Shown here in pieces: positions 36,601 to 47,210 of a DNA stretch of 64,000 nucleotides. Below the pieces are notes generated by a model. The model had not been told where the DNA came from. It did not search any database and saw only the letters and a program-made list of their open reading frames with translations. The position numbers were made by a program, and so were the translations under genes. How positions within the stretch are numbered: the stretch's first letter is position 1; each line of letters begins with the position of its first letter. Source of the stretch: Prosapia bicincta (lineage: Eukaryota; Arthropoda; Insecta; Hemiptera; Cercopidae); contig JBAIZL010000376.1 of assembly GCA_036971475.1 (NCBI GenBank), forward strand, positions 2,674,001-2,738,000, read 5' to 3'.

Positions 36601-36754
36601 TTATAGTGGGCCATATAGAATACACAAAAAGTTAGGAGAATCGACATTCGAACTATGGGATGATAAATATGATATAAATAAGGGGATGTTCCATTCAACA
36701 GAACTAAAAAAGTACCATGATGCAAGGGAGATAAACTCAAACGAGACAAAATAA
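33692..36754 (+). CDS. Gypsy element 2 pol: RT, RNase H, integrase, uninterrupted
   Basis: 1,020 codons without a stop. In order: the end of the protease (residues 1-60), an acidic linker, RT (about 150-440) with YQRNYPVPTKY, SSMDLTNSFWQVEL, VTPYGLKTSLAAL and the catalytic YVDDIV near residue 323; RNase H (about 460-590) with QTDASEYAIGG, TEKELLAV and QTDHQAL; integrase with an HHCC module (about 675-720, H-E-Y-Y-M-H..C-D-T-C), DDE residues in LSIDFCGPF (about 743), QTDHGTQF (about 802) and NIVERVN (about 836), and a C-terminal WQAKGIEGEMGKLF domain. It copies element RNA and integrates the product. The start shown is the first ATG after the frameshift in the protease. It is related to but distinct from element 1. 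Confidence 0.93.
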   Translation: MGRLGGIDYPFQCFIIPGLLREMIIGMDILKNTKADISCENWSIKLKYLENYIKIDMKETEGENDDERSNNNEVQNLEREDNVINEFDQINEEWENLDNLGQGDQNYEKQNETEGEISDRDIMESIGDDRVTDRQKLELVEIIKQYKDVFSDRPGVCKGYRHEIKVRTDLPFYQRNYPVPTKYQEAVQREIDKMLEMKIIEKSNSPYINPIIPVIKSNGEIRLCLDARKLNEIIIPDYECYQGINEILHKARQVKYLSSMDLTNSFWQVELEPESRKFTAFQYNGKTYHFIVTPYGLKTSLAALARAMGRIMGNELEPFTLVYVDDIVCMSQSFEEHKNHLKKLFMTFRENNIKIKLSKTEFCKENIAFLGYRLTTEGIEIDKDKIKAVMEFPTPKNVKQLKGFIGLANYYNKFVDHYSKLVEPLLKLLRHETKFNWTDLEEQNFRKLKEAFIDTNVLKHPDYSKTFYLQTDASEYAIGGHLYQVTETGQKQAIMFMSRTLKGSEIRYYTTEKELLAVLFCLQKARQVILGRKVIIQTDHQALTFIKTCRILNSRLYRWILLMQEYDFEIEYCKGKENVVADILSRNPWDKIEPKHIENQNKFSINLMERVISREVVTKLTKLNELQWGDLELRNIIENVQEYNSKFKIENNILYKNCKTSWKIIVPRELINVLVISCHEYYMHIGAKKCYSIINEIFTWKKMYKEIKYLLKYCDTCQRVKHTNQTCYGVMKGIKVEGPKEQLSIDFCGPFHKSEGFKYILVILDIFTKFIKIYKIKKANTATAIRCIEDYLEKYGQVKRAQTDHGTQFTSKRWSTFLENKGIKQIFSPIRRPQSNIVERVNREIMRCLRTYCHGNHKQWAKFIHLINEMLNEVPHETTGFTPNQLQLGKIDERFWHKYIKIQNSNEQSVNTQLVIDLARGRMKKKAELRAQNFNKNHKLFTFNLNDIVLVKENWQAKGIEGEMGKLFNIYSGPYRIHKKLGESTFELWDDKYDINKGMFHSTELKKYHDAREINSNETK

Positions 36755-37904
36755 AATAGGAAGGGAGATATTAAATATAGGTGAAGGAAGCAATATGAAT
36801 AAACTCTAGGTGATTATGTGTATAAGAAAACGTTAGCAGGAGATAAGTTTTAAGGGATGGTAACTATATCTACGATAATTTATGGGTAACTTCGTCGAGT
36901 AATGAATAAAGATAAAATTATGTATATTTAAACTTCGTCGTATTGTAAGGGAGAATCTGCGTTGATAAATAATGGAACTTCGTCGTATACATTATATATT
37001 ATAAAAGAAATATGAATCTATGATAATAAATATTAAAGCATCGTTGTAATAAAAATATGGTAATTGTGTATTTAAACTTCGTTGTATTGTAAGGGAGAAT
37101 CTGCGTTGATAAATAAGTATTAAAACAAAATTTATATTCGTTGATATAGGGATAGTGTAATCAAAGGAACTATAGATATGATCAAATAGAGGATATGAAA
37201 TTGCAACCTTTAAAAATATTAGATGTTAAACTTCATACAAAATAAACTGAGATGATATAAGAAAATAATTGAACTGGATGTGAGATTGGAAGGGGAGATA
37301 AAATACTAACTTAGAACTAAGAATTAGATGAAGCTAAAAGCAAAATAAATATGAGATAAATAATAAACAAGGAATAAACAGAAATAAGGGAAAGAGAAAT
37401 GTTATAACCAATTTGACCAAATCTAGACATACTATGACTCGGATAGGCTGGGATTTAAAGACATGGTATCAGAGAATATATATTATATTAAATAAATATT
37501 GAATCAGACTTAGGATTGGAAGGATTCCAATTGTAATAAATGTAAAAAAATAATAATAATTATGGAAGGAATTGTAAATACCAGAACATGATTTATTGTT
37601 ACTATATGTTAGAGTTGTTAAAGAATTGTTGAATGAATGTTAGTTATAAGTATATTGTATTGTTAGAAGATATGTTAAGTAATATGTAGCTTGAAGTGTT
37701 CAGCTCAGTATTTGATTGTTAAAGAATTAAGATAAAATTGTGTCGTAGGAATTAAGTATAAATGGACAATTTAAAGTATAAATGTTAATTTAAATTTAAT
37801 TTAAAAAAAAAATATGTATATTTAATCAAGCTTGTAAAATGTAAAGAATGGGTAATGTAGAGATTAGTAATATTTTTTTTTATTTAAATTAAATTAGGGG
37901 ACAT
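36755..37904 (+). other. Gypsy element 2 untranslated segment before 3' LTR
   Basis: 1,150 bp with no env or other open frame. A block of about 45 bp containing GTATTGTAAGGGAGAATCTG occurs at about 36927-36973 and again at about 37070-37115, with further CTTCGTCG-type words between. The polypurine tract is probably the AGGGGACA at about 37896-37903, just before the LTR. Confidence 0.8.
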
Positions 37905-39370
37905 TGTAACATTTATAGAATGGGCTATATAATATTATTTAAGAATTGGAAAATAGATGAGAAATAACTCACTCAAAATTTAGAAAGAAATTCATTAAGA
38001 TATTGGTTAGGTTAAAATTTAGGTAAAAGCATAGAATTGTAAACAAGGTTTTTGAACTGGAAATGTATTAGGAAATTTGTTATATCAAATAACCTAACAC
38101 ATAAATTAAAATAAGATAATCTAAGAATAGTTATGTGTAAACAAATTTGTAAACTGTAGTAACATAGGGCCTAAGTAATTACTTGAAGGAGAAAGTGAAC
38201 ACGTTTGTAAACAAAAGAAAATTGAAAGGTTATGTTTATGAAAGACCAAGCAAAACACACACAATTCGGAAATATCACAAAAGTAAAACACAAAAACACT
38301 TCACACACTAATAATATTAATAAAATAAACACTGGAAGGTTTGTTGACGATAGGAAATTGAAACAGTAAGTTTCAACCAAAGTTTAACGAAATAAAAACT
38401 GGTGAAAACAAACTTGTTGGTATGTCAGCTGTAAAACAGATGTAGGTCAGTGTGACAATCGATTCTAGTGAATAAAAAGAAAACAAACTAGATTACATTA
38501 ACATGTGTGAAAGTCTAGTGGAAAGAAATCGAACTAAATTATAACCCATATGTGTTTTTTTTTAAGAAGAAAGCCGCCATATTTGTAAGATTTTTAAAAG
38601 AAAATAGAAGGACGCGTAGTTAGAGTTGAGTTGGAGGTAGCGTGGGTGACGCTCTAATAGCAGACCTTGCTGTGCAGTCAAAATTCTATTTATTTGGAAA
38701 GAGTTCGTCTAAATTATACCGTTTTGTTAAGAAGATTGGCCAACTTAAATTAAGGAGTAGTGAATCACAAAATGTAATACTGTGTAAATATAAAGTAAAG
38801 TAAATAAAACGAATTGAAGTGTGTGAATTGTTTAATTGGAGAGAACGGGAATTTACGTAAGCGACCAGCAAAATTTTGATATTTATTAAGTTGAGAAATA
38901 GCGCTATAAAAATAACTTTAGTGGACTTTTAAGATAGTAGAGAAGTTAAATTTGTATTTTAGAATATCTTGTAGTTAATTAATAGTAAGAAATAATCCAG
39001 TTCAAAGAGTTTAGCCTTTTTGCATTTTCAAAATTTAATATTGTTTGTTCAAAATTTATTTAATTAACCTAAGAATTTCTAAAAATATAGCCCATACTAT
39101 AACCCCGAGATATCAAGAGATCTTAAACCAGCCAAGGGTATAAAAACCTTGTAACTCAAATTTAAAGAATCGAATTTTAGTATATTGTGTTAAAACTTGT
39201 TAAGTTCTAAAATTTTGTTTTGTGTATTGTTTAATGTTGAGATGAAATTGTAATAATAAATGTTAATGAATTGTTCTTGAGTAGTTTTTTGGTTTTGGTT
39301 ATTAAATAGAAATAATATATCTTCATAAAATAGAAAAACCCCGTTGCGTCTGTTTTATAATTATGTTATA
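37905..39370 (+). repeat. Ty3/gypsy element 2: 3' LTR
   Basis: 1,466 bp, the same length as the 5' LTR and nearly identical. It ends ATGTTATA and leads into TA repeats. Confidence 0.94.
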
Positions 39371-40496
39371 ATATATATATATATTTATATGGAAGTGTTT
39401 TCGATCAGTTTAAAAATATTTTGCATCTTAAATTTTTTTTAAGACCCTGAAATAAAATATGACAATTCTCTCCTCTTCCTTTAAAAGAGAAAAATTAATA
39501 CTTGAAAATTGTAATACGATTATTTACACAATTTGTTGTCCATGATGAACTTTGGAACTTAAATGAAATGATAAACAATCTAAATCACAGATACTATTTA
39601 ATCATACTATTGAAAACCTAACTTTAGAATCAACTCCTATCAGCTTCACAATGCATTTTGGTGATCAACATAGATATCAATGGTGATTGGACTAGTATAG
39701 TTGAAATCAGTATGACTTATTGAAGGTTTCTAAAAATTTTAAATAATTTTAAGTTTGTACAATTCTATAGGTTATAAAGTTTTTATCTTTTAATAATTTA
39801 ACCTGAAGGAAAACAAGACTGTAGAAGGTTTCGTTATAAGAACATAATTTTAGTCCATATCTGATTACTCGGTTTCTCTAAGGAAAGGTTGAGACAGTAT
39901 ATAGTAGGTACTTTGCTACGTAGTCTGTGGAGACCTTGATGTTGTAATAATGCTTGACACTACTACACACTAAGGCACAAAACCTTTTTCATTTTATTCT
40001 ATCTGTCATTGGTGACTGACAAATGTTTTTAGTGTTTTTTGTGTAACATAATGTTATAACAGGTTTTTTAAAGTTTGTATTAGCTCTTACTTTGAGCTTT
40101 CCTTATGGATGAATCTGTATTATACTAGTACAATCTGCATTTTATAGCCAAACATTGCTGAGGTTGATAAACGTAAAAAAAAGGTGGCCAGACCATGCTA
40201 CCACAATGAAAGTGAACGTTCATTCAAATAGAAAGTCTTTCAACATTTAAATAGAAAAACCTCTGATAAATCACTTTTGGAACAACTCAGATTTAGTTTA
40301 ATGAGTTTAGAATTGATATAATCAGAAAAAGTTTATATTCTATATATATAATTAGTACATGCCAGGCACCAAAGAACTCTTCTTAGCTATCAATAAACGT
40401 TTATAACGATTGTCTTGAAAACTGTTTATAAAATGTCGTTTAGTTTGTCGTAAAATTTATTTTATCTATTTATAAAATAAGTTGATATAATACCAG

Positions 40497-40713
40497 GATG
40501 ATCCAGAAGCGCAGTCAAAATTTGTAAAACTAACTCGAGCCTATGAAGTATTAAAGGATGCACAGCTACGAAAACACTATGATATCCATGGAGAGGAAAC
40601 AGAATCATCGTCATGGGGCAATTCACAGTATCGTAGTTACACTTATTACCGAGACGATTTTGGAATATACGATGATGATCCTCAGATAATCACACTGAAC
40701 ACAGCAGATTTTG
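40497..40713 (+). CDS. DNAJC10: DNAJC10 exon: end of J domain and linker
   Basis: Encodes DDPEAQSKFVKLTRAYEVLK (J-domain helix III), then DAQLRKHYDIHGEE (helix IV), a Tyr/Asp-rich linker (YRSYTYYRDDFGIYDDDP) and QIITLNTADF, the first strand of thioredoxin domain 1. The linker resembles the one that ties the J domain to Trx1 in ERdj5. Acceptor TACCAG|GATGAT, donor TTTG|GTAAGT (phase 1 exit). The reading joins HPDKNQ of the previous exon exactly in phase. Confidence 0.95.
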
Positions 40714-41157
40714 GTAAGTGTAAAGTTAAACTTTTATTTATAATTTTGTTAAATGTAATATTACAACAAAATTAACAGGATGAATTTCTCATCTTAGTGT
40801 GTTTTATACCTGTTGTTGTAATGGTAATTTTCAGTAGGTTTGCAATATTAGATTATATTATTTTACTTCAATAAAGATATTTCTTAATAAGGTTAGAAAT
40901 AGATTTTTTTATTCATATCTTCGTCAGAGCAAAAAATTCCATTTAAAACATTATAATTTAATACCTACCATATGCATCAAACAGCTATCATCATGCTTAA
41001 CTTGTGTTGCATTATTCCCAAAAGGTGAGGCAAAATTGTTTGTAATTGTATTTTGATACATAATGAAACTTTCCTTAATTGAAATATAGGGAATGAACCC
41101 TATTTCAGATACACAAAATTTTGGACAACATGCAAAGACATATCTAAGGGACTAACC

Positions 41158-42000
41158 CAGTGATGGGCAAAGTACGGCCAGCGGGCTAAAGGCTAGTCAA
41201 TCCGACTCACAACTTGATTTTGAGTAATGTATACAATTACACATAGGACAAAATTTATTTATTGCAACTACAATATCATAGCGGTTTCCTTCTCATACAT
41301 GCTAAATGCGGTATTATCGTATGTATTAACTGAGTTTACGCACCCTTGCGTAGGCATTGTGCTGTAGTAGATGTCTGTAGTTCAGTAACATGGTGATGTG
41401 GAGTATAATGCGTATTGCTCGGCCAAGTTTGTAACGAATATTGCACTACAGGCTTGCTGTCTTCAAGGTAATTAGTTTGGAAAGTCAAAAAAGTTGTGTC
41501 AAGTGACCTCTATGGTGGCTGTGTGTCTGGTTTATTTTTCTATAGCTTTGCTTTGTTGATGATTGTTTACATTGTTGATCATTACAATGGCAAGTAAAAA
41601 AAGTATACTTGATTCAGAATGTCTTGTTTTTTAAGTGTACTTGGAAATTACCTTTTCAAGCTTATTAGAGGTAATTCTATGTACCACATTTGCAATGAAG
41701 TTGTAGCCTTATGCAAGGATTTCAACCACTCATGACACTTCATGACAAAACATAACAATGACACTTATGAAACGATGACTGAAGAACAGAAGCGAAAAGG
41801 GGCTCTGAGTAAAACACTGTCTAGAATTGAAGTAATTGATAAGCAGTTTGTCTCACGACTTTAGTCAAAGATAAGCGATTTTAAATTCTATTCTTTTGCG
41901 ATAGATGAAAGTACAAACATAACTGACATAGCTCAGCTACTGACATTTATAAGAGGTATTGATGACAACTTTTGTGTTACTGAAGAATTAGTGTGAAATA
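41158..42000 (+). pseudogene. hAT transposon remnant, GTF2IRD2/ZBED-like
   Basis: Starts with CAGTGATGGGCAAAGTACGG, a hAT-type terminal sequence (CAGtGgtgGGCAAAcT). Downstream, shifted frames resemble the transposase class whose host-derived relatives include GTF2IRD2: MASKKSILDSEC near 41587, HFMTKH at about 41737, then EEQKRKGALSKTL (about 41782) and FYSFAIDESTNITDIAQLL (about 41889-41945) followed by RGIDDNFCVTEEL, where the first catalytic Asp sits. Several stops and shifts disrupt it. The rest of the transposase and the right end were not found. Confidence 0.7.
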
Positions 42001-44144
42001 AATGAGTGGATATGCTTTGGTAGAAACTGCTCTATACACATCGTTTCTGCAAGAACGATCACGATATTTATTGCGAGGGAAAAGGCGAGATTTTTTTTTC
42101 TGAACTCTACTCCAACAAGAAAAGTTTAAGCCTTGTGAACCTTGTGGCAATTTCAAAAAGAGACATGGAATTCGGTGCCCTTCACAGGAGAAAAATTGTC
42201 TAATAATTCTGATGCTATAAAAATACATGTTTCAATTGGTGTTTTCTTTCAGTTATTACTGTACTGTACTTAACTAACTCTACTCTTATTATTAGCCTAC
42301 ATGTACTTTATTATACCATATAACCATATATGCTGCCATATTTATGTAGTAGGTATATGTAGTACGTGTACATTCCAGAAAATCCAAAAAATCCGATAAT
42401 CCAAAATGGTTTTACATTTATTGTTCTGGATTACCAGGATTGGACTGAACATAGTTTTGAGTCAACTAAAAACTAGTGATTGAACAAAAAATTCAAAACA
42501 AATTGGATTTATTTTATTTTTCTATTTATGAGTTTGTTTTTATAAAGAAATGTTTTTATGGGTAGTTATAGTTATGAAGCCCATTCAGTTCTTAAGGTTT
42601 CCTAGAATTCATATTTAGTTTTTCTATTTACAATCTTTATTTAAAAAAAAAAAAAAACACCCTTCCTCTTTAGTTAAAATTGGAATTCTGTAACAAAAAT
42701 AATGTATACATAATGCTAGGACAAATAGCAATATAAAATTATCAATACAAAATTAACTTTTAAGTTTAATCTGTCCTTTACTTCTTACATAGATACTTTA
42801 TCTTTATCTTTGAGATCATAAACTATTGTCAGTTTTGTGTTTCATAAAAAGTAATATTTATTGTAGGCATAGTTATGCAGGCAGTGATAAAAGTATTTTT
42901 TGAAATGAATATTATATTTGAATAAAACAATGTAAGAGTAACATGTATTTATCAGAAAAGGCAAGTTCATTTAGCCACACATTCAGCACAAGAATACATT
43001 CATACATTGTAAAGAAATTTTTAGTTTTGTTGAGAGCATCCTAGCCTTAATTATTATTACAAAACTTTAGTAATACATATTTTACAAATTTCCAATATAC
43101 CTGTTTTTATATCCTTTTTGGTAGTTGTTGGTGTATTTTTTTGGTATTGGTATAATTTTTTTAGTTTTTATGTCAACTGTTCAAGATTATTGGTATTAAC
43201 TAGACATATAATTTTCTATTATATGTTCTAATTAAGTTTAATTGATTTTTTGCTTTGAGAAAGACATTAAATTAAATCCAAAAAAGGAAAGAGCAATTGT
43301 GATAGGGAAAGACAAGTATATATTTCATTTAAATAAATTTGGATTTGAAAAATTATGAAACAGTGCAAAGGTTTTTGTTTAATAAAGTTCAGGTGTTTTC
43401 AATTTAATATATTTGTATAAAGTCACCTTAGAATATTGCAGTGTAACTTAATTTACCCAATTAATAGAGCATAATATCTGTAATATTGAAACAAAACTTG
43501 CTCTTTATATTGATTTCTTATTGAGAAGAAAATGGGTTAAATTTTATTTTTCCTAGTTGAAAACTTCTATGTTTTTGCTAAACTGATTAATAACTTTCTG
43601 AACTTATTCAGGAAATTTATAATTACTTAGTAAGTAAAAACATTATTGTCTTAAATGTTGTACCAATACTGTCTGAGGCACTGATGGAGATTGACAAAGT
43701 TTTGTCTCAGAAAGTTTCACTTGCTGTTTTTATAAAATCACAGTAAGTTCGGTAATCAAAATTCATTAAGACGTTAATTAGTTTAATAAAAATGTTAAAG
43801 TTTTGCTGATCATCATGAACAATAAAATCCATGGGGTGAATTTGGGTCTTTTTGTGAACAGTGCATTATATTTTTATTGTTACTGTCTTTAGACAAATTT
43901 CATATGACAATTAACAATACAAAGAACAGTATGAGAATGTTAGAATGAGACTGAACTTAATATTTTGGTCCACTTAAATAGACTATTTAATTAATTGTCT
44001 GGAACTCTTCATGTATCACTTTCAACCTCAAAATATTGTTTCAAATTTGATATTTTTAATAGTTCATTGCAGTAGGCACTAAATATTCAAGTACCAGTTT
44101 TTTTTCATTTCACATGAAATTGATTTTTTTTTGTAAAATGATTA

Positions 44145-44618
44145 CAGTAGAGTCTCGATAATTTGAGGTAGATGGGACCGAGACCCCCTTAGATTACCGG
44201 AAACTCTGATTACACGGAAGTACGTTCCTGTGCATTAGAAAAAATAGGAGAACTTTATATAAATATTTCTTGGAAGCCTGACTCATTTTCTTTGCATACT
44301 GTATTGATATAAACATTTCTTGGAAGCCCCACTCATTTCCTTTGCATACTGTATTGATATAAACATTTCTTGGAAGCTTTACTCATTTCCTTTGCGTTCC
44401 GTAGTGATATAAACATTTCTTTGAAGCCCGACTCATTTCCTTTGCATACCATATTGATATAAACATTTCTTGGAAGCCTGACTCATTTACTTTACATACT
44501 GTATTGATATAAATATTTCTTGGAAGCCCGATGCATTATTTTCTTTCAAATAGATAAAATGAGCTCAAATTATACAGAAGTTCGAAATATCGGGACTCGG
44601 ATTTTTGAGACTCTACTG
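44145..44618. mobile_element. pogo/Tigger-type MITE
   Basis: 474 bp with ends CAGTAGAGTCTC and GAGACTCTACTG, flanked by TA on both sides (44143-44144, 44619-44620). There is no coding content. The middle is a minisatellite (next entry). Confidence 0.85.
44261..44560. repeat. 50-bp minisatellite inside the MITE
   Basis: The word AAA(T/C)ATTTCTTGGAAG recurs at 44261, 44311, 44361, 44411, 44461 and 44511, an exact 50-bp period over six units with substitutions but no length changes. The unit includes ACTCATTTCCTTTGCATAC and GTATTGATAT. Confidence 0.95.
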
Positions 44619-44941
44619 TATTTACATAATTGGTTCCAGATAAATGTTGATATAGCATCTATGAATAAATTGTGACATAATGAATTGATAGGGTTTTTGT
44701 GATTCTATAATTCTAGGGAATACACATATGCTTCCTTAAAAAAATTGTTTATGCATTTCTTTAGACATTCATATGTTAAATATAGATATACATTATGTTT
44801 TGATGAATTTTTGTTTAGATAGTTCTGGTTTTTAGTGTTCTAGTTTTTTAAAAATAATTTTTATACTGGCTTATGTGACTGATAACATCAGTAGTTCTTC
44901 TTCTAAAAATTATGTTTTAAAAAATATAAAATTTCTTGTAG

Positions 44942-45153
44942 AATCCATTGTACAGAATTCTGGGTCTCAGTGGTTTGTCAACTATTATTCACCTTTATGT
45001 TCACACTGCCATGAGTTGGCACCAACTTGGCGGAAACTGGCTACTGAACTGGAAGGTGCCATTATGTTTGGAGCTGTAAACTGTGAGGAAGATTGGAATT
45101 TATGCCGTCAACAAAATATTAGATCTTATCCATCTTTGGTTTTATATCCTTCT
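44942..45153 (+). CDS. DNAJC10: DNAJC10 exon: thioredoxin domain 1 (CSHC)
   Basis: Joined in phase it reads F-E-S-I-V-Q-N-S-G-S-Q-W-F-V-N-Y-Y-S, then PLCSHCHELAPTW with the redox pair C-S-H-C, then GAVNCEEDWNLCRQ, and the cis-Pro segment SYPSLVLYPS. The same CSHC sequence is found in Trx1 of vertebrate ERdj5. Acceptor TTGTAG|AA (entry completes G|AA, Glu), donor TCT|GTGAGT (phase 0). Confidence 0.96.
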
Positions 45154-47210
45154 GTGAGTATCTATTGAGTAATTCCATGTAATACTAATAACAAATATTT
45201 AAAAAAAATGACAATATCACAAAAATGAAAAATTGTAAAAAGCAATTTAATTTCTCTTAATATTTTAAAATACTAAATATTTCTTATACTTTACTTCTCA
45301 AACTTTAAAGTTAGATAGTTTTTTTAATACCCTCATGTGTTTGCTTGACTTTCAAATCAAGATTCTGCCATACAGGATAAAAAATAATTTGATTTGTACT
45401 TTAATCTGAATTGATAACTAATCAATTTAACCTTTTAAGGTTATTGAATATTTTTGTTTGTTACTATCATTTATGAATAAAAAATCACTTTTGAGAGGTT
45501 TTCTTCTACAATACCCAAATGTTTGAACACAGCAAAACATCACCAATTCAATAAGCTAAAATCATTTTAAATAACAGAGCAATATAAATAGATCATAATA
45601 TTTTATACGTCTAAAATTGTGTGTATAACTTACTGTGTTACTAATATGGTGGCTACACCTTTTGGTTAACATGTAGTTTTAATGATCTATTAACACATTT
45701 GATATTTAGCTGCTCAATGTAGTCAAATTTACCAGTGTTAATTTGATTTAACAGCATTGTATAAAGATGATGTTCTATGGAATTTTCAAACTATACATTA
45801 TGCTTTAGTAATAAATAATTATATAAAACATCTATTACATCCACAACAAAGGTGTCTTTCAAACTGTGATTCTGTCAGTAAGTGTTACCTGTGCTGTCAT
45901 AATAAATATAGTGAGGCTATCTGAGCCTTAATGTGTTGAATGCGTTGGATTCATTCTACTCCTTCCTAGTAAGTGAATTTTAATATTGTAAATTTAATTA
46001 ACATTATGAATGAAAAATGAAATTTATGATGAGCATTCAAAGAATAAAATTAGATTCTGTCCATAATGTCTGTCATTGATGACTTAATAAATGTTGCATT
46101 TGGTTCAAGGCATTTGGATCTGGAGCATGTGTCGACAGTTTATAATTTATCAGGACCGAGAAACCACAACATTGGGAAAGTAGAATATACAAAGACAGGG
46201 GCATTTATTAGACTATAAATATTATTGCATAGAAAAAAAAACATGTCTCTACTCTTGAGTTCTGTATACAAAATATATATTTACAAACCCACTTATTGCT
46301 TATTCACATATGACATGGCTTGCTGTGCCTCTGTCTTGATTTTTCAAAACATATTTTCAGGATTAAGACTAGGTTTATGTGGGCATACTAAAAAAAAGGA
46401 TGTGGTTTGTGTTGTTTTGCCTCTGAAATAAAGATAAAAATGCTTACAGAATTCTTAAAAATCAAAATTGTGAAAAGCAACAAATATTAACAGAACACGG
46501 AAATCTAGTAATAAACTTATTATTTTTCTTCTTCCATGGTGCTACAGTTCGGTGCAGATCATGAGCAATCGCCAGGTAGCTCGATCCTATGCTGTTACTT
46601 TCCATTTCCTCACTTTCAACAGGGTTTTGGCATACCGTATGACTCAATCCATCTAGTAACAAACACCCTGACAATAAACACAAACCACTTGTGCCATGGA
46701 TTGAGCTTGTTCTAAAGATTCTGATTCTTATAGATATGTTTCTAGCGCTAGAGCAAACATGTATTCATAAAAAAAATTTTAAATTTAACATAATCACTGA
46801 TACATTTTTTAAACAAAGAAATTCATTCCTACTGGAACACGAAAAATAGATAATATAGAACTTATATTTCAATACATCTTCTTAACCCTGCTGCAAATGA
46901 TAAACCCTGCTTCCAAGTGAAAAGAACTGGGATCCTACTGTATAGAGTTGATTTAGGAACTGTTCAACATATTTTTTTAATTGCCTAATGCGTATGAAAT
47001 ATAATATGTATTGTGGTTTTCAAAATAAATGGAGAAAAATCTGTACCTGTGCTGTAGAGATTTTATCCTTTTATCCCAAATGGAAACCTGGGAGTTTGTC
47101 AAAGGCTGTTTCAACTTTCACACTTTGTAATTTTTTAACAGCACCGAATGAAAAAATATGCAGAATTTTATAACAACAAAAAATTTGTTGTAATCATCTT
47201 GAATTCACTG

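Larger units (their letters stand above)
7102..40496 (+). other. DNAJC10: DNAJC10 33.4-kb intron packed with retroelements
   Basis: GTAATT donor at 7102 and TACCAG acceptor ending at 40496. The intron is phase 0 and interrupts the J domain right after HPDKNQ. Listed separately: Penelope-like copies, Helitron-like and LINE scraps, two Ty3/gypsy loci and a Tigger-like element. Stretches with nothing recognised: 7102-8484, 10773-11289, 12057-12866 (a T-rich run near 12680), 29436-29810, 30141-30776 and 39371-40496. Size and density of insertions are unusual beside the other introns of the gene (0.15-4.2 kb). Confidence 0.9.
40714..44941 (+). other. DNAJC10: DNAJC10 intron with hAT remnant and pogo-like MITE
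   Basis: Phase 1 intron, GTAAGT to TTGTAG. It holds the hAT fragment at 41158-42000 and the MITE at 44145-44618. At about 42370-42450 there are GATAATCC/GGATTA words of a decayed pogo-type end. 42450-44144 and 44619-44941 show nothing recognisable. Confidence 0.85.

Noticed and set aside
32210..38871. Open frames of 69 and 61 codons in both LTRs of gypsy element 2
   Set aside because: They are duplicated only because they lie in the LTRs, on the strand opposite to the element, and have no recognisable features.
44261..44560. Regular repeats considered as a CRISPR array
   Set aside because: Units are contiguous 50-bp tandem copies without unique spacers, and the genome is eukaryotic.
46462..46740. 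Slightly GC-richer patch with a 73-codon frame
   Set aside because: No protein or repeat family was recognised, and no ends were found. Not enough for a call.
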